64,000 nt of DNA, from positions 102,210 to 166,209 of the forward strand of contig NZ_LZRN01000004.1 of NCBI RefSeq assembly GCF_001678675.1, written 5' to 3'. Each line of letters begins with the position of its first letter. The first letter of the stretch is position 1. Below, piece by piece: positions 32,256 through 42,563 of this stretch. Below the pieces are notes generated by a model. It ran no database searches, had not been told where the DNA came from, and saw nothing but the letters and a program-made list of their open reading frames with translations. The translations under genes and the position numbers were made by a program. This stretch comes from Gelidibacter algens (GTDB lineage Bacteria > Bacteroidota > Bacteroidia > Flavobacteriales > Flavobacteriaceae).

Positions 32256-34535
32256 TCAAAACGGATACCCAATGGCAAAATTCAGAATTGGGTTGGCTAC
32301 ATCAAAATTCCAGCGTTCACCCATGGGTAATGCTGGGTCGTGGAATGGTGCGGCCAAGTCGAATCGTATCACGAAACTTTGGATGTCCACACGCAGGCCT
32401 ACACCAGCACCCATTCCGAGTTCGCTCAAAAAATCACTTGAAAATTTACCTTTTCCGTTGAAGGCAGGATTTTCTTTGGAGTTCCAAATGTTTCCAGCAT
32501 CGGCAAATACCGCCCCCTTAAAAAAGGAGTAGATGGGGAAGCGATATTCAATATTGGCTTCCAGCCTGATGTTTCCTGTCTTATCAAAAAAATTGCCGCT
32601 GGTGGCAGCATCCTCGTCGGAGTTATAAGTACCCGGTCCTAAAGAACGGATTCTGAAAGCGCGAACACTATATGGACCACCTGAATAATATTGTTTTATA
32701 AAAGGCATCACATCCGAATTGCCATATGCTAGTCCGTAGCCAGCAAAAAGTCTCGCCGCAATCATCTTTTCTTTTGCAAAATTATAATGGTAATGGAAGT
32801 CGAGATCTGTTTTGGCATATTGTGCATATTCCAAGCCCAAGAATGTTTCTCGGCCATTAGACGCTTCTTCTTTTCCAAAAAGGCTTATGGAATTACCAGC
32901 AACATCCAGTGTGAGGTTGAAGAAAAATTGATGTTTATTTTTTACGTCGACCATCCCATTATAGGTAAAAGCATAGGTTAAGCCAGAAATAAACTGTTGC
33001 TCAAAACTGCGACCTAAAAATGGATTGTCCGCTAAAACTTGTTGAAATTCAGGTGTGGCATTAGTCAACTCTGTATAATTAACGGAAATCGGATTGATTT
33101 GATGGGTGACGTATTTATTGGCATCCCAAACATAACCAAATAGTGCGGTGCCCGAAAGTAAGGTATATAATTGGGTTCTATTTAGGTAATCAAGACTGAT
33201 GGATGTTTTTGTTTTTGGAATGGAATATTCGAAGAATTCATTGTCAATTTTGATGGGAAACAGAACACGCGGAAAAATCAATTCGTTCTTTAAACCAAGT
33301 TCGAGGCTCGTTTTTCCAGCATTTTTTCCGCCACCCAACTGTGCTTCATAGCCTATTTTTAGGGTGGTGTTGAAGGTTTCGCCGCCTCTAAAAACATTTC
33401 GGTTGCTGTAGGTCAATGCCAAAGCAGGACCCGTAAAATTGTTAGATTTTGTAACAACCTGAAGTTCGGCCCTGAAGGCTCGTTTTTTTAAGGGGGATAA
33501 ATAAATGTTTGCCTCCAATAGTCCCAAACTATCCGTGGCCAAAGTATCAATGACCTTGTATTGGATGTTGACGTATTTATACGCGCCAATGGTAGACAAG
33601 CGTCTGGCAGTATTTTTTGAAGTTACTGGATCGTAAAAATCGCCTTCTTCAATTTTTACAAATGGTTCGAGACGTTTGGGCTCAAAAAACACTTCCTTTT
33701 GAATGAAATTTTTCTCGTTATAGCGAATGGTTTGCGTTTGAATGGAATCAGCCACATCATAGGTTGGATAGATATTGACCTCTGCAATTTTATAAGGAAT
33801 GATGGATTTTTTTGGAACGCCGTTCTTTAACTTCAAGAACAAATCGAATCTTTTATTATCATAGCGATTTGTGTCTGCTGCAAAAAGTAAAAAGGAGTCG
33901 TCAAAATTATAATAACCCTTTTGTTTTAGATTGAAATCGATGCGTTCGCGTTCCAATTTCAAGCTTGATAAATCAAAACGCATTCCTTTTTCGAGAGGGG
34001 ATGTTTTTACCAATTTCTTGATGTCACCAAAAATTGGCGCAGGCATCGAGTCCACTTGATAGGTAGCCATCCGATAGGGTGTTTTTAAATTTACCATATA
34101 ATCTATGGACGCCTTTCGTTCGGTTTCATTAAATTCAGAAGAGGCTCTACTATAGAAAAAACCTCTATTTTCCAATCGGTTCAACAACAAGTCTTCAACT
34201 TCATATTCTCTAACATCTGACTTATAAACGGGCTCTTCTCCAAATTTTTTATACAGCCAACGGTTAATGATCCCAGGTTTTTCCTTTTGGTTTTTATAAT
34301 AGTAGTATAATCCAAGGTACATACCCAAAATTTTTGAGTTCGGTTCCGGAATCAATACCGTTTCGAGCTCTGATTTTAGACCGTCTTCATTTTTAATGAT
34401 GGAGTCTGATTCAATGGTCAAGCTCGCGCCGGTGTATAACCGTTTGTCTTCAGGAATGAGCTTGGCAATACTGCAAGAGTACAGGCTTCCACATAGGAGG
34501 AGGAGCATGGTGATGTATGTAAGATATAATTTCAA
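32256..34535 (-). CDS. tamA: TamA/BamA-family outer-membrane assembly protein (lipoprotein type)
   Basis: A 759-residue Omp85-family protein with a lipoprotein signal (LYSC, Cys at residue 21), POTRA-type repeats in the first 350 residues and a C-terminal barrel. The barrel carries the conserved YSGGPYSVRAFRIRSLGPG motif (lid-lock SVRAFR) and FADAGNIWN near the end. The family inserts or exports outer-membrane components with TamB. It is followed upstream in the genome by tamB on the same strand, 187 bp away. A lipidated TamA is common in Bacteroidota, unlike in Proteobacteria. Confidence 0.88.
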   Translation of the reverse strand: MKLYLTYITMLLLLCGSLYSCSIAKLIPEDKRLYTGASLTIESDSIIKNEDGLKSELETVLIPEPNSKILGMYLGLYYYYKNQKEKPGIINRWLYKKFGEEPVYKSDVREYEVEDLLLNRLENRGFFYSRASSEFNETERKASIDYMVNLKTPYRMATYQVDSMPAPIFGDIKKLVKTSPLEKGMRFDLSSLKLERERIDFNLKQKGYYNFDDSFLLFAADTNRYDNKRFDLFLKLKNGVPKKSIIPYKIAEVNIYPTYDVADSIQTQTIRYNEKNFIQKEVFFEPKRLEPFVKIEEGDFYDPVTSKNTARRLSTIGAYKYVNIQYKVIDTLATDSLGLLEANIYLSPLKKRAFRAELQVVTKSNNFTGPALALTYSNRNVFRGGETFNTTLKIGYEAQLGGGKNAGKTSLELGLKNELIFPRVLFPIKIDNEFFEYSIPKTKTSISLDYLNRTQLYTLLSGTALFGYVWDANKYVTHQINPISVNYTELTNATPEFQQVLADNPFLGRSFEQQFISGLTYAFTYNGMVDVKNKHQFFFNLTLDVAGNSISLFGKEEASNGRETFLGLEYAQYAKTDLDFHYHYNFAKEKMIAARLFAGYGLAYGNSDVMPFIKQYYSGGPYSVRAFRIRSLGPGTYNSDEDAATSGNFFDKTGNIRLEANIEYRFPIYSFFKGAVFADAGNIWNSKENPAFNGKGKFSSDFLSELGMGAGVGLRVDIQSFVIRFDLAAPFHDPALPMGERWNFDVANPILNFAIGYPF

Positions 34536-34722
34536 GGTTTAAGTTTATTTTGACACGGATTACACGAATTGGCTGAAGCTGATTTCAACGATACTATCTC
34601 TCAATCTGTTAAGTAACTTACGGACTTCCAATTCCCTGTAATTTGGTTTTTCTAAATAATTAAGAACCATTTCGCCAGACACATTAGTGTTCAAATCTTT
34701 TCTATGTCGGTTTTAGATCTTT
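34536..34722. other. tamB-tamA spacer with a short open frame of unknown meaning
   Basis: On the minus strand this 187-bp spacer is open for about 50 codons without a good start (translation contains VLNYLEKPNYRELEVRKLLN) and ends at a stop near 34564 just inside a CACGGATTACACGAATT repeat. It may be a remnant of a small gene or chance. No terminator is seen, so tamB and tamA may share a transcript. Confidence 0.35.
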
Positions 34723-37700
34723 CTATTGCTTTATGCTTTTAATGCTTTCATCTGTAGCTTCCTCTTTAGCTTTTTGTGCTGCCTCGGCTGCTTCTTTATC
34801 GGCTTCAATTTGTTTTTCTTTTCTGGTAGATGACTTCACCATAGCGTCCCAAAGTTCGCTAAATTTGTTGAATTCCTGTGTGAAAATCAGTGCAATTCCG
34901 CTAACAATAGTCTGTCCATCAATGACATTATCGAAGACACTGCGTCTAAAACCCTTCAATCGATACCGACCGTTTTCTGTAAGAATATATTCGATGCTGA
35001 CGTTGCCAATAATTGGTGTTGCTTCGCCTGTTGAACTGCTGCCTTGCACATCTACCGCACTTCCGACACTAACAATCAATCGGTCGTCAAAAAGTTTTTT
35101 TTGTGCAGCGATATCCAATTGTGTACGTTCTTGTGGCGAATTCCCTTGATAGTCAGTATAGCTGTCCAAATCAAAATTGAGGTCTAAACCAGAACTGCCC
35201 AGCAATTTATCTGAAAATATATTGAGTTGGTCAGCAACGGCATCGTTTAAATTGTCTCTTGCAATGGATGCCACACCACCTGTACTACCATCACTTCCAG
35301 GGTCTGGATAGAAACGGTTCAAAACCAAAAGCGAAAACACCTGCCTGTTCAGTTCATCTTCCTGCTGGTTGAGTTGCTGAACCCTTCCATATACTTGTCC
35401 GCCAATGGAACCTTGCTCATCTTCTGGCATATCGAGAGTGAAATTTATTTTGGGTTCCATCAACTGGCCATCAATATTAAGATAGACATAAAATGGGAGC
35501 ACTTGCCTAAATTTACCTGTAATGGATGCATCCTCTCCTGAAAACGCAGGGGACATTAAAGAAGAGGCAGATGTTTCAACTTTGTACAACGCTTTAATAT
35601 CCAACTTGGCATCAAAAGGGTCTCCCGACCATACGATGCGACTTCCAGACATAATATCAAATCTACGGTTGACCAGATTGTAAAGGTTCAGTTCATAATA
35701 CCCATCCTTTACCTCATATAATCCTGAAAGCGTCATATTACCGTTGGGATACATATTATAGTTCAAATCGCCTTTACCAGACACCTTAAAATTATCGCCA
35801 GTTTCTTCATCTATCACAATCGTCACGGCAGCCTCATTGCCAATTTTTACGTAGGCCGACAGATCAAAACCCTTGACCGTTGCGGTGACTTCTTCGGTTC
35901 GGGTTAAGATGGCGTCAGGGTTTTGGCGGTTTACAAAAATGACCACGCCATCACGTTCCTCAATGTTTACAGAGGCAGAAGGCATAACATAAGTGATATC
36001 AGTAGCTGGTAAGACCGTTAGGTTCATATCAATTATCGGGATTTGTAAATCGCCCTTTATTCTGGCCAGAACGTCAAAACTTGCTTGTCCATAAATAAAC
36101 TCGTTATTTTCTTTTGTGGCGTTTAGCAACTGGAAATTGTTAGCTTTTACCATGACGTTGAATGTAGGATTGAGATAGGATTCTGTGCCTACACTTCCAG
36201 TCATCACCATTTCGTTTTGATTTTCATCCAAAATGGTAAAATTATCCATCGACAGCCCGTTGCTGTCCACATCCAAGGTTTCATTGGGCAAGGTGAAGGC
36301 TGCACTTAAGCTGGCCACTTTAAAATCGGCGTCATTGAAAAATAATTGACCTTCGTATTTAGGTGCCGTAGGGGTGCCGCTCAATGTGAAGTTCCCTTTA
36401 AAACTGCCATCGGTGCCTATAATTTGTCCTTGTGTAAATCCAGTCAAGGCTTTCATGTTGAATTGATTGATATCCAAATTCAAATCGAGTTCTGCACCAG
36501 TTTCATTCGCCACATAATTACCCTTTAAATCCAAATTCACTTCTCCACCTTGCATATTGGCATTGAAAGCATAACTGTTGCCACCCAAAGATTTGGCATC
36601 CACGCTTAAGGTGCCCATATCCACATCCATGGCACTCAAACTGGATATATTCAAATCGGCCACAAGACCTGTATCTGCAAAAGGTTCTTCAATTATCAAT
36701 TCGCCGTTGAGGTTACCTGTGGCCAATTTATCATCAGGATTTAGATAGCTCAAAAATTCACTTAACTGAAAATTTTCAAAATCGATGGCGATGTGCTCTT
36801 TCGAAATCGAAGGCAACTTATCCGTAATTTCAACCGATTGGTCATTTTTGTCAAATCGAAAATCGTTGAATATTAAGTTGGAGTCGGTATAAATCATCTC
36901 GTTGGATTCGGGAGTATTCCAAGATTTATAGTTGATAATCAAATTTTCAGGCAAGACATGAACGCGCAAACGGTCACGATGACCCGTAATTTTGCTCAAT
37001 ATTTGAATCATTTTTTCCTCGTTATTATACGCTATAAAATCTAGGGACAGTTCATTATTGGTTTGGTTTCCTCTGATTACGGTTTTTTTGATATCAAATG
37101 GCCCCGCTTTTATTCTATTAAATCCAAGGTCGAAGTTGAATTTTTCCATATCGGTTTCCATAGTAAAGGCAAGACTGTCCAATTCATACCCGCTGTAATT
37201 GACATGAGGCGCCGTAATGTAAGCTTCCAACTCCCGTTGGGCTTCATTAAAATCGACCGCAATTTTTATAGTATCCAAATCTTGGACATTGACCAAGAAG
37301 ACTTCATTGAGAATTGGTGCCTGAATAATTTTGGCCCGCAGTTTTAAATTGACAGGATTGGTAATGCTATCCGTAACTTTTTCATCGCGATAAAAATAGC
37401 TGAACACATGACGCTGTAATGCCGTGCTGAACGTTTGAGGATCTGCATTTGACTGCAACAGTACATCTACCAATTTATTTTTTATCGAAACGGCTGTAGA
37501 ATCTTTTCGCACATGGGCCAAAGCATTCAAATCGCCCATCAGGTAGGTTTTATTGTCATAGACTACTACGCCGTTATCCACAATGGCGGCAATGTCATAA
37601 TTTGTGGTATTACCTTTAAAATCAGCATAGATTTTCATGCCTGTTTTAACATCCCGCTGCATTAAACCGAGGGCCTTCAAATCGGCGCCTTTAATATCCA

Positions 37701-39735
37701 ATTCCACAGTGGCCTCTGGTGCGACCGAATCGAGAACAACAGTGGCATACAAATCCATGTTGAGGTTGTAATCTTTATAATGCGAAGTGACTTTACCACG
37801 TCCATCTTTAATATCGCCAACCAGTTTCAAATCATTGATGTCGTAATTATTATATGTAAAACTTGAAATTGTAGCCTCCACCTCAGCATCTAAATTATTG
37901 ATTGTTTTGCCATTGCCGTTGGCTTTTAAGGTCATACTTAAAGTGCCTAATTGCTCATTTTGAAGTAGTTGATTCAACTTGTAGTCTTCAATGGAAAGAT
38001 CAGCGTCAAACTCCAAGGTTTTGCCATTTTTAAAATTACCTTCTATTGAAGCTTTGCCCTGTGTGGTGGTCAAGGTGGCGTTTGCATACATGGCATTAGG
38101 AGTTCCTTTTAGATGTCCAGCTAATTTAACATCTTCAGGCATACTGACGCCAAGTTGCTCTTCATTCACAAATTGAACGATGTCAGAGCGTTTTGAGATG
38201 GCTGAAAAATTTGGAATGTTGAATTGGATGCTGTTGGGATCTGTAACGTTTTGAAGTGTGCCGTTTGCTGAGATACGCGTATTTGCCCAATTGGCAGTCA
38301 TACGGTCAATGTTGATATCTGAGACATAACCGTTCGCTTTGATGATTCCGGTAAGCAGGTTTTTGCTGAGTGTGTTGAGGTATGGATTTTTCTTCAGTTC
38401 AGGCTGAATCAAGAACACATCTTTTAACGACACCTGAAATGTTGGAATGTTTAGGTCAATCTTCGATTTTTCTGGCATTTCTATCAATGCCGATAATTTG
38501 GGATAATCGAGACGTAAAGTAGCCTGCAGGGTATTATTGTTTAGAGCAGTTTTTAAATCTGTAACTTTCAAAGTCGTGTCATCTGCATTGAATGTTAGAC
38601 TCAATTTTTTCAAATCAAAACCTGAAATTTCTTTAAAAGTGGAGTTTTCAATGTGAAGTGCTGCTGCTTTATCTTTTAGAAGGATAGTATCTGCTTGGAG
38701 ATTGAGATCATTCAAAACAATTGCATTCGGATTGAAACGGCCTGTTTTAGCTTCTGCGGAAGCGACAAAATAGCTAAACTTATTATTTTCAAAATCTACA
38801 GAACCAATGGCCAAACGCAATTCTGGCCATTCAAACGTTTGGATATCTTTTTTGATATCTTGCGTAACTTCCACCACCTTTTGGGTCACGGCGTTGGTTT
38901 CTGTTTCTGTGCGTATAAGGATGGAAGAGTTTTTAAGATTGAAGGTCTCCACCTCAAAATCGCTATTGGCCAAATCGACTTTCGGGATTTTTGCGAATAA
39001 TTCACTGATGTTAACTTCTGCGGCAATGCGATCCCCATAAGATTGGTAATCTGCAGACACATTGGTCAATGTTAAGTTTTCAACTGACAATAACGGTAAA
39101 GGAGCAGGTTCAGCATTTGGATCAATGGGTACTGGTTTTTGGATAAACTTGATATTTGAATTGGTCAACTTGAGGGTAGATGCCTTAAAGACCATCTTCT
39201 GCACGTCAGTGGTTTCCATGTCTGCATTGAGTGTGCCAATGTCAAAACGGCTCTCAATTCCAGCCACAGCGTCATCAAAAACAACATCAAAATCTTTGAA
39301 ATTGAGTTTCCCTAAAACGATGTTTAAAGGTGCAGCGGATGAATCTGTTGCTACTGTTGTGGTATCGGTGGCAGCAAAGGCATCAATCAAAAACTGAAAA
39401 TTATAACCATTAAGGGTATCTTTTCTTATGATGTTAGCGCGGACGCCTTCCCAGTCTAGCGCATCAACACCAATGCCTTCTCCTCTAATCATAGCCCATA
39501 AAGGGATATTAGCTTCCAGTGATTTCGAATAAATTAAAGTGTCCCCTTTTTTGTCTTCGAGATAGAGGCCATCCAATTGTATGTCGCCGTCATAGGTGAC
39601 GAAAAGGTTTTCTATTTCAACTTTGGTATTTGTTTTATCGGAGATATAAGAAACAACTTTATCTACTATAATGCCTTGGCCCCAAGGACTTCTAACAAAC
39701 AGAACGAGAAGAATAATGAATATGAGGATGCCCAA
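34723..39735 (-). CDS. tamB: TamB-like translocation/assembly module protein (AsmA-like, DUF490)
   Basis: A very long (1670 aa) envelope protein: an N-terminal membrane anchor (FIILLVLFVRSPWGQG), then repeated beta-strand segments forming the AsmA/TamB taco-shaped groove, ending in the DUF490 C-terminal domain (about residues 1280-1640, with QVYGRVQQLNQQEDELNRQVFSLLVLNRFYP). It bridges inner and outer membranes and is thought to move lipids or assist TamA. The frame has no ATG near its 5' end: 39735 is a TTG inside the membrane helix. Basic sequence YRALKIIGKI continues in frame further upstream, and a better start (TTG at 39814) is in another frame past an A8 tract at 39773-39780. The true 5' end is therefore uncertain. 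Confidence 0.85.
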   Translation of the reverse strand: MGILIFIILLVLFVRSPWGQGIIVDKVVSYISDKTNTKVEIENLFVTYDGDIQLDGLYLEDKKGDTLIYSKSLEANIPLWAMIRGEGIGVDALDWEGVRANIIRKDTLNGYNFQFLIDAFAATDTTTVATDSSAAPLNIVLGKLNFKDFDVVFDDAVAGIESRFDIGTLNADMETTDVQKMVFKASTLKLTNSNIKFIQKPVPIDPNAEPAPLPLLSVENLTLTNVSADYQSYGDRIAAEVNISELFAKIPKVDLANSDFEVETFNLKNSSILIRTETETNAVTQKVVEVTQDIKKDIQTFEWPELRLAIGSVDFENNKFSYFVASAEAKTGRFNPNAIVLNDLNLQADTILLKDKAAALHIENSTFKEISGFDLKKLSLTFNADDTTLKVTDLKTALNNNTLQATLRLDYPKLSALIEMPEKSKIDLNIPTFQVSLKDVFLIQPELKKNPYLNTLSKNLLTGIIKANGYVSDINIDRMTANWANTRISANGTLQNVTDPNSIQFNIPNFSAISKRSDIVQFVNEEQLGVSMPEDVKLAGHLKGTPNAMYANATLTTTQGKASIEGNFKNGKTLEFDADLSIEDYKLNQLLQNEQLGTLSMTLKANGNGKTINNLDAEVEATISSFTYNNYDINDLKLVGDIKDGRGKVTSHYKDYNLNMDLYATVVLDSVAPEATVELDIKGADLKALGLMQRDVKTGMKIYADFKGNTTNYDIAAIVDNGVVVYDNKTYLMGDLNALAHVRKDSTAVSIKNKLVDVLLQSNADPQTFSTALQRHVFSYFYRDEKVTDSITNPVNLKLRAKIIQAPILNEVFLVNVQDLDTIKIAVDFNEAQRELEAYITAPHVNYSGYELDSLAFTMETDMEKFNFDLGFNRIKAGPFDIKKTVIRGNQTNNELSLDFIAYNNEEKMIQILSKITGHRDRLRVHVLPENLIINYKSWNTPESNEMIYTDSNLIFNDFRFDKNDQSVEITDKLPSISKEHIAIDFENFQLSEFLSYLNPDDKLATGNLNGELIIEEPFADTGLVADLNISSLSAMDVDMGTLSVDAKSLGGNSYAFNANMQGGEVNLDLKGNYVANETGAELDLNLDINQFNMKALTGFTQGQIIGTDGSFKGNFTLSGTPTAPKYEGQLFFNDADFKVASLSAAFTLPNETLDVDSNGLSMDNFTILDENQNEMVMTGSVGTESYLNPTFNVMVKANNFQLLNATKENNEFIYGQASFDVLARIKGDLQIPIIDMNLTVLPATDITYVMPSASVNIEERDGVVIFVNRQNPDAILTRTEEVTATVKGFDLSAYVKIGNEAAVTIVIDEETGDNFKVSGKGDLNYNMYPNGNMTLSGLYEVKDGYYELNLYNLVNRRFDIMSGSRIVWSGDPFDAKLDIKALYKVETSASSLMSPAFSGEDASITGKFRQVLPFYVYLNIDGQLMEPKINFTLDMPEDEQGSIGGQVYGRVQQLNQQEDELNRQVFSLLVLNRFYPDPGSDGSTGGVASIARDNLNDAVADQLNIFSDKLLGSSGLDLNFDLDSYTDYQGNSPQERTQLDIAAQKKLFDDRLIVSVGSAVDVQGSSSTGEATPIIGNVSIEYILTENGRYRLKGFRRSVFDNVIDGQTIVSGIALIFTQEFNKFSELWDAMVKSSTRKEKQIEADKEAAEAAQKAKEEATDESIKSIKQ

Positions 39736-40019
39736 AATAATTTTACCAATTATTTTGAGGGCCCTATACTTCTTTTTTTTGGGTTGTTTTAGTATCGTCG
39801 CTATTCTCTTCCAATCAGTCTGATTAAGAATTACAAATTTATCGTTTTACAATGTGGAAAATGTGATCAAATGCAATTAATACTAACTCTAATCTCAATA
39901 TGATGTTAAATTTAACGATTTATAGATATTGAAACTAATTATGTTAAAGTTCTATTAATAATACTCCAAACGCTCATTTTGGACGTATATCTGTACATAA
40001 ACCAATAAAAAATTATATT

Positions 40020-40661
40020 ATGATTTTTAAAAAAACTAGTATTTTGTTTGCCGCTGCACTGACAGCCTTTGTTTTTGTATCCTCTTGTGATGATGGAAAA
40101 AAGAAAGAAGAGCAAATGAGAATGGAAACCGAACGGGTGGAAATGGAAAATGCTGAGAAAGCTAAAATGGAAATGGAAGCTGAAGAAACCAAGATGAAGG
40201 AAGAAGCGAAAGCTAATAGTATTGCTGGTCAAGCAATGGCTAATAATGACTTGACTACTTTGGTGAGTGCATTAACTGCTGCCGATTTGGCGACCATGTT
40301 GTCTGAACCTGGAGAATACACTGTGTTTGCGCCGTCAAATCAAGCTTTTGATAAATTACCAAAGGAAACACTGGATGGGTTGATGCAACCAGAAAACAAA
40401 CAAATGTTAACTGATGTGTTGACGTACCATGTTGTTGAAGGGGCAATTACTGCAGATGAAATGGCAGCCGCTATAAAAGGTGCCAATGGCTCTTACAGTT
40501 TTAAGACTGTAAAAGGTGAAGAGTTAACTGCCATGATGAATGGAGATCAATTTGTAATCAAAGATGCTTCTGGTAAGAAAGCCCAAGTTATTTTAGGTAG
40601 TGTGGAAGCTTCTAACGGTAGAATTTACATCGTTGATGCAGTATTGATGTCTAAGAAATAA
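40020..40661 (+). CDS. Fasciclin (FAS1) domain lipoprotein
   Basis: A 213-residue lipoprotein: signal peptide with lipobox VSSC (Cys23), then a highly charged Lys/Glu/Met helical linker (27-66) that could form a coiled coil, then one FAS1 domain (about 67-213) with YTVFAPSNQAFDKLP and the YHVVEG H-box, ending IYIVDAVLMSKK. FAS1 domains mediate adhesion or surface interactions. A terminator follows at 40690. It is a single gene transcribed divergently from tamB, with a 205-bp spacer that shows no clear operator. Confidence 0.9.
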   Translation: MIFKKTSILFAAALTAFVFVSSCDDGKKKEEQMRMETERVEMENAEKAKMEMEAEETKMKEEAKANSIAGQAMANNDLTTLVSALTAADLATMLSEPGEYTVFAPSNQAFDKLPKETLDGLMQPENKQMLTDVLTYHVVEGAITADEMAAAIKGANGSYSFKTVKGEELTAMMNGDQFVIKDASGKKAQVILGSVEASNGRIYIVDAVLMSKK

Positions 40662-40689
40662 TTAGATTATCAACAACTATAAATTTAGG

Positions 40690-40716
40690 CTCAACGTTTC
40701 GTTGGGTCTTTTTTTT
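40690..40716 (+). terminator. Rho-independent terminator after the FAS1 gene
   Basis: A 7-bp stem CTCAACG / CGTTGGG with one T-G pair and a TTT loop, followed by TCTTTTTTTT, 29 bp after the stop codon. Confidence 0.85.
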
Positions 40717-40771
40717 GGTCTTATGTTTTGATTTTATTTAAAGTGAATGGAATCTTGGATGTATTTGAAAT

Positions 40772-40788
40772 GCCACGAATTCACGAAT
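40772..40788. repeat. Short repeat GCCACGAATTCACGAAT, copy 2
   Basis: Identical to 29387-29403. It lies in the spacer between the FAS1 terminator and the symporter stop codon; no coding or regulatory role is apparent. Confidence 0.6.
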
Positions 40789-40886
40789 GCTTTTTGGTGT
40801 TAGTGATGAAGGATGTTTTTAGGAGTTGATGTTGTATATTCTGATGTATTATCCAAGGAGGATCTCGTTGCTCTCAACACAGCGGA

Positions 40887-41921
40887 TTATTTAATGTGAT
40901 GATCTTCCACAGTGTTGGAGTCCTTGAGGTTGACATGCTCCTCCTTTGTTTCGATCCATTTTTTTCCCTTTTTTGTAGCGATTGCACTAATAATCAATAT
41001 CTGAAGGGCGTGATAGAACATCAAGGGCAATAACATAATGCCCACCATGCTGGTCTGTCCAAATAAGGCTTCAGAAAATACAGTGCCATGGACCAACGAC
41101 TTTTTGGTGCCGCAAAACTGGTTGGTAATTTGGTCGGCAGGATTGAATTTTAAAAGTTTCCCAATCCAGCCCGTCAAACTGTACACCACCACAAATAATA
41201 TGATGACCAAGCCTAACATGCTCAGCATTTCAAGAAGACCTACACTGCTAAAAATGTTGTCTTCAAAAGACTGTACAAAACTCTTATATATGATGAGCAA
41301 GATGATCAACTTATCAAACTTGTTGAGTGTGCGTTTGTGTTTCTGTGCCCAAGCTCCAAGGAATCTTCTGAGTACTAATCCCAATGCCAACGGAATGACG
41401 ATCTCAGAAATCAGTTGTAAATAAATTGTTGAGAAATCGAAAGCGACATCGGTTTGTTTGATAAACGGCATCATCCAAAGCGGGGTGAGGACTATGCCAA
41501 TAATCCCAGAAATGCTGGCATTGAAAATAGCTCCCGGCAAGTTGCCTTTTGCCATAGCCACCATCACCACTGAGGACGACACGGTAGAAGGCAATGCCGC
41601 CATAAATAAAAAGGCGAGCCAAAGCAATTCATAAGACGTGTTACGTACCAAAGGGAAGAATGGCACTATCAGTAGTGGAAATAGCACAAACGTAGACGCT
41701 TGCACGGAGACATGCAATTTCCAGTTTTTGAGTCCGTTTTTTATTGCTACAGAACTTAAACTTAGGCCATAGAAAAAAAAGATAAAGGAGATGCCCAAAC
41801 TACTGATCAGATCCATCGGTACAGGACTGCCTGATGCGCCCGGTTGCGGAAAAACATAAGCAAGGACAATACTAATAATGATAGCGATGACAAATGGGTC
41901 GATTCGTATTTTTTTCAGCAT
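40887..41921 (-). CDS. Bile acid:sodium symporter (BASS) family transporter, YfeH-like
   Basis: A 344-residue inner-membrane protein with nine to ten transmembrane segments. It resembles the YfeH/SLC10A7-type branch of the BASS superfamily: ALPSTVSSSVVMVAMAKGNLPGAIFNASISGIIG is the first crossover region and FCGTKKSLVHGTVFSEALFG the second, where Na+ and substrate bind. I chose the ATG at 41921 because it leads directly to the first helix; an upstream ATG at 41987 adds 22 residues with an odd composition. It is convergent with the FAS1 gene. Substrate is unknown. Confidence 0.88.
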   Translation of the reverse strand: MLKKIRIDPFVIAIIISIVLAYVFPQPGASGSPVPMDLISSLGISFIFFFYGLSLSSVAIKNGLKNWKLHVSVQASTFVLFPLLIVPFFPLVRNTSYELLWLAFLFMAALPSTVSSSVVMVAMAKGNLPGAIFNASISGIIGIVLTPLWMMPFIKQTDVAFDFSTIYLQLISEIVIPLALGLVLRRFLGAWAQKHKRTLNKFDKLIILLIIYKSFVQSFEDNIFSSVGLLEMLSMLGLVIILFVVVYSLTGWIGKLLKFNPADQITNQFCGTKKSLVHGTVFSEALFGQTSMVGIMLLPLMFYHALQILIISAIATKKGKKWIETKEEHVNLKDSNTVEDHHIK

Positions 41922-42183
41922 TTGGAAGACTATTTTGTTGCAAATATAAAGAGACAGGATTTTGCAACCCATAAAAATGGCCAACATTGATTTATTTCTT
42001 GAATTAGAAGGGCTTTTTTAGGAATCACATGTGTTTATCAACCTTGGTTGTGATAACTTCCTTAGGCTGGCGAAAATTATAAAAGGAATGTTGTTTGTGA
42101 ATTTTAAAACTCAAAACTAGCAATTTCAGTAAATGTGCAGTAAGTTAGTAGCTGGTTAAAAACCAAATCAACAACTCTAAGCC

Positions 42184-42561
42184 ATGGGAATTTTAAATAA
42201 ACTATTGGGAAACGCCAGTGAAGTTTCAGCAGAAAAATTAAGTGAAAAATACAGACGTCTTTTAATCGACACTGAGCAAATAGAATTAGGGTTTACCTTA
42301 TTTAGAGATGTGTTTATGTTCACCAATAGACGTTTGATCATCATAGATGTGCAAGGGTTGACTGGGAGTAAAATAGAATACAAATCCCTTCCGTACAAAA
42401 GCATCTCACGGTTTTCTTTAGAAACATCAGGGACTTTTGATTTGGATGCCGAATTGAAAATTTGGATCTCAAGCGAAAACATACCCTCAGTAAGTAAAAA
42501 ATTCAATAAAAGTATTGACGTTTATGAAGTTCAAAAGTACTTGGCTAGCAAAGTCATGTAG
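42184..42561 (+). CDS. Bacterial PH-domain protein
   Basis: A 125-residue protein that matches the small bacterial pleckstrin-homology proteins (bPH family): VFMFTNRRLIIIDVQGLTGSKIEYKSLPYKSISRFSLETSGTFDLDAELKIWIS is the typical seven-strand pattern, followed by a C-terminal helix. No signal or membrane segment. These proteins form ring-shaped oligomers in known structures, with unknown cell role. It is 2 bp before the nuclease gene, so co-transcribed. Confidence 0.85.
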   Translation: MGILNKLLGNASEVSAEKLSEKYRRLLIDTEQIELGFTLFRDVFMFTNRRLIIIDVQGLTGSKIEYKSLPYKSISRFSLETSGTFDLDAELKIWISSENIPSVSKKFNKSIDVYEVQKYLASKVM

Positions 42562-42563
42562 GG

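Noticed and set aside
36346..39397. Plus-strand frames opposite tamB
   Set aside because: Antisense shadows of a very long gene; composition follows the complement of tamB codons.
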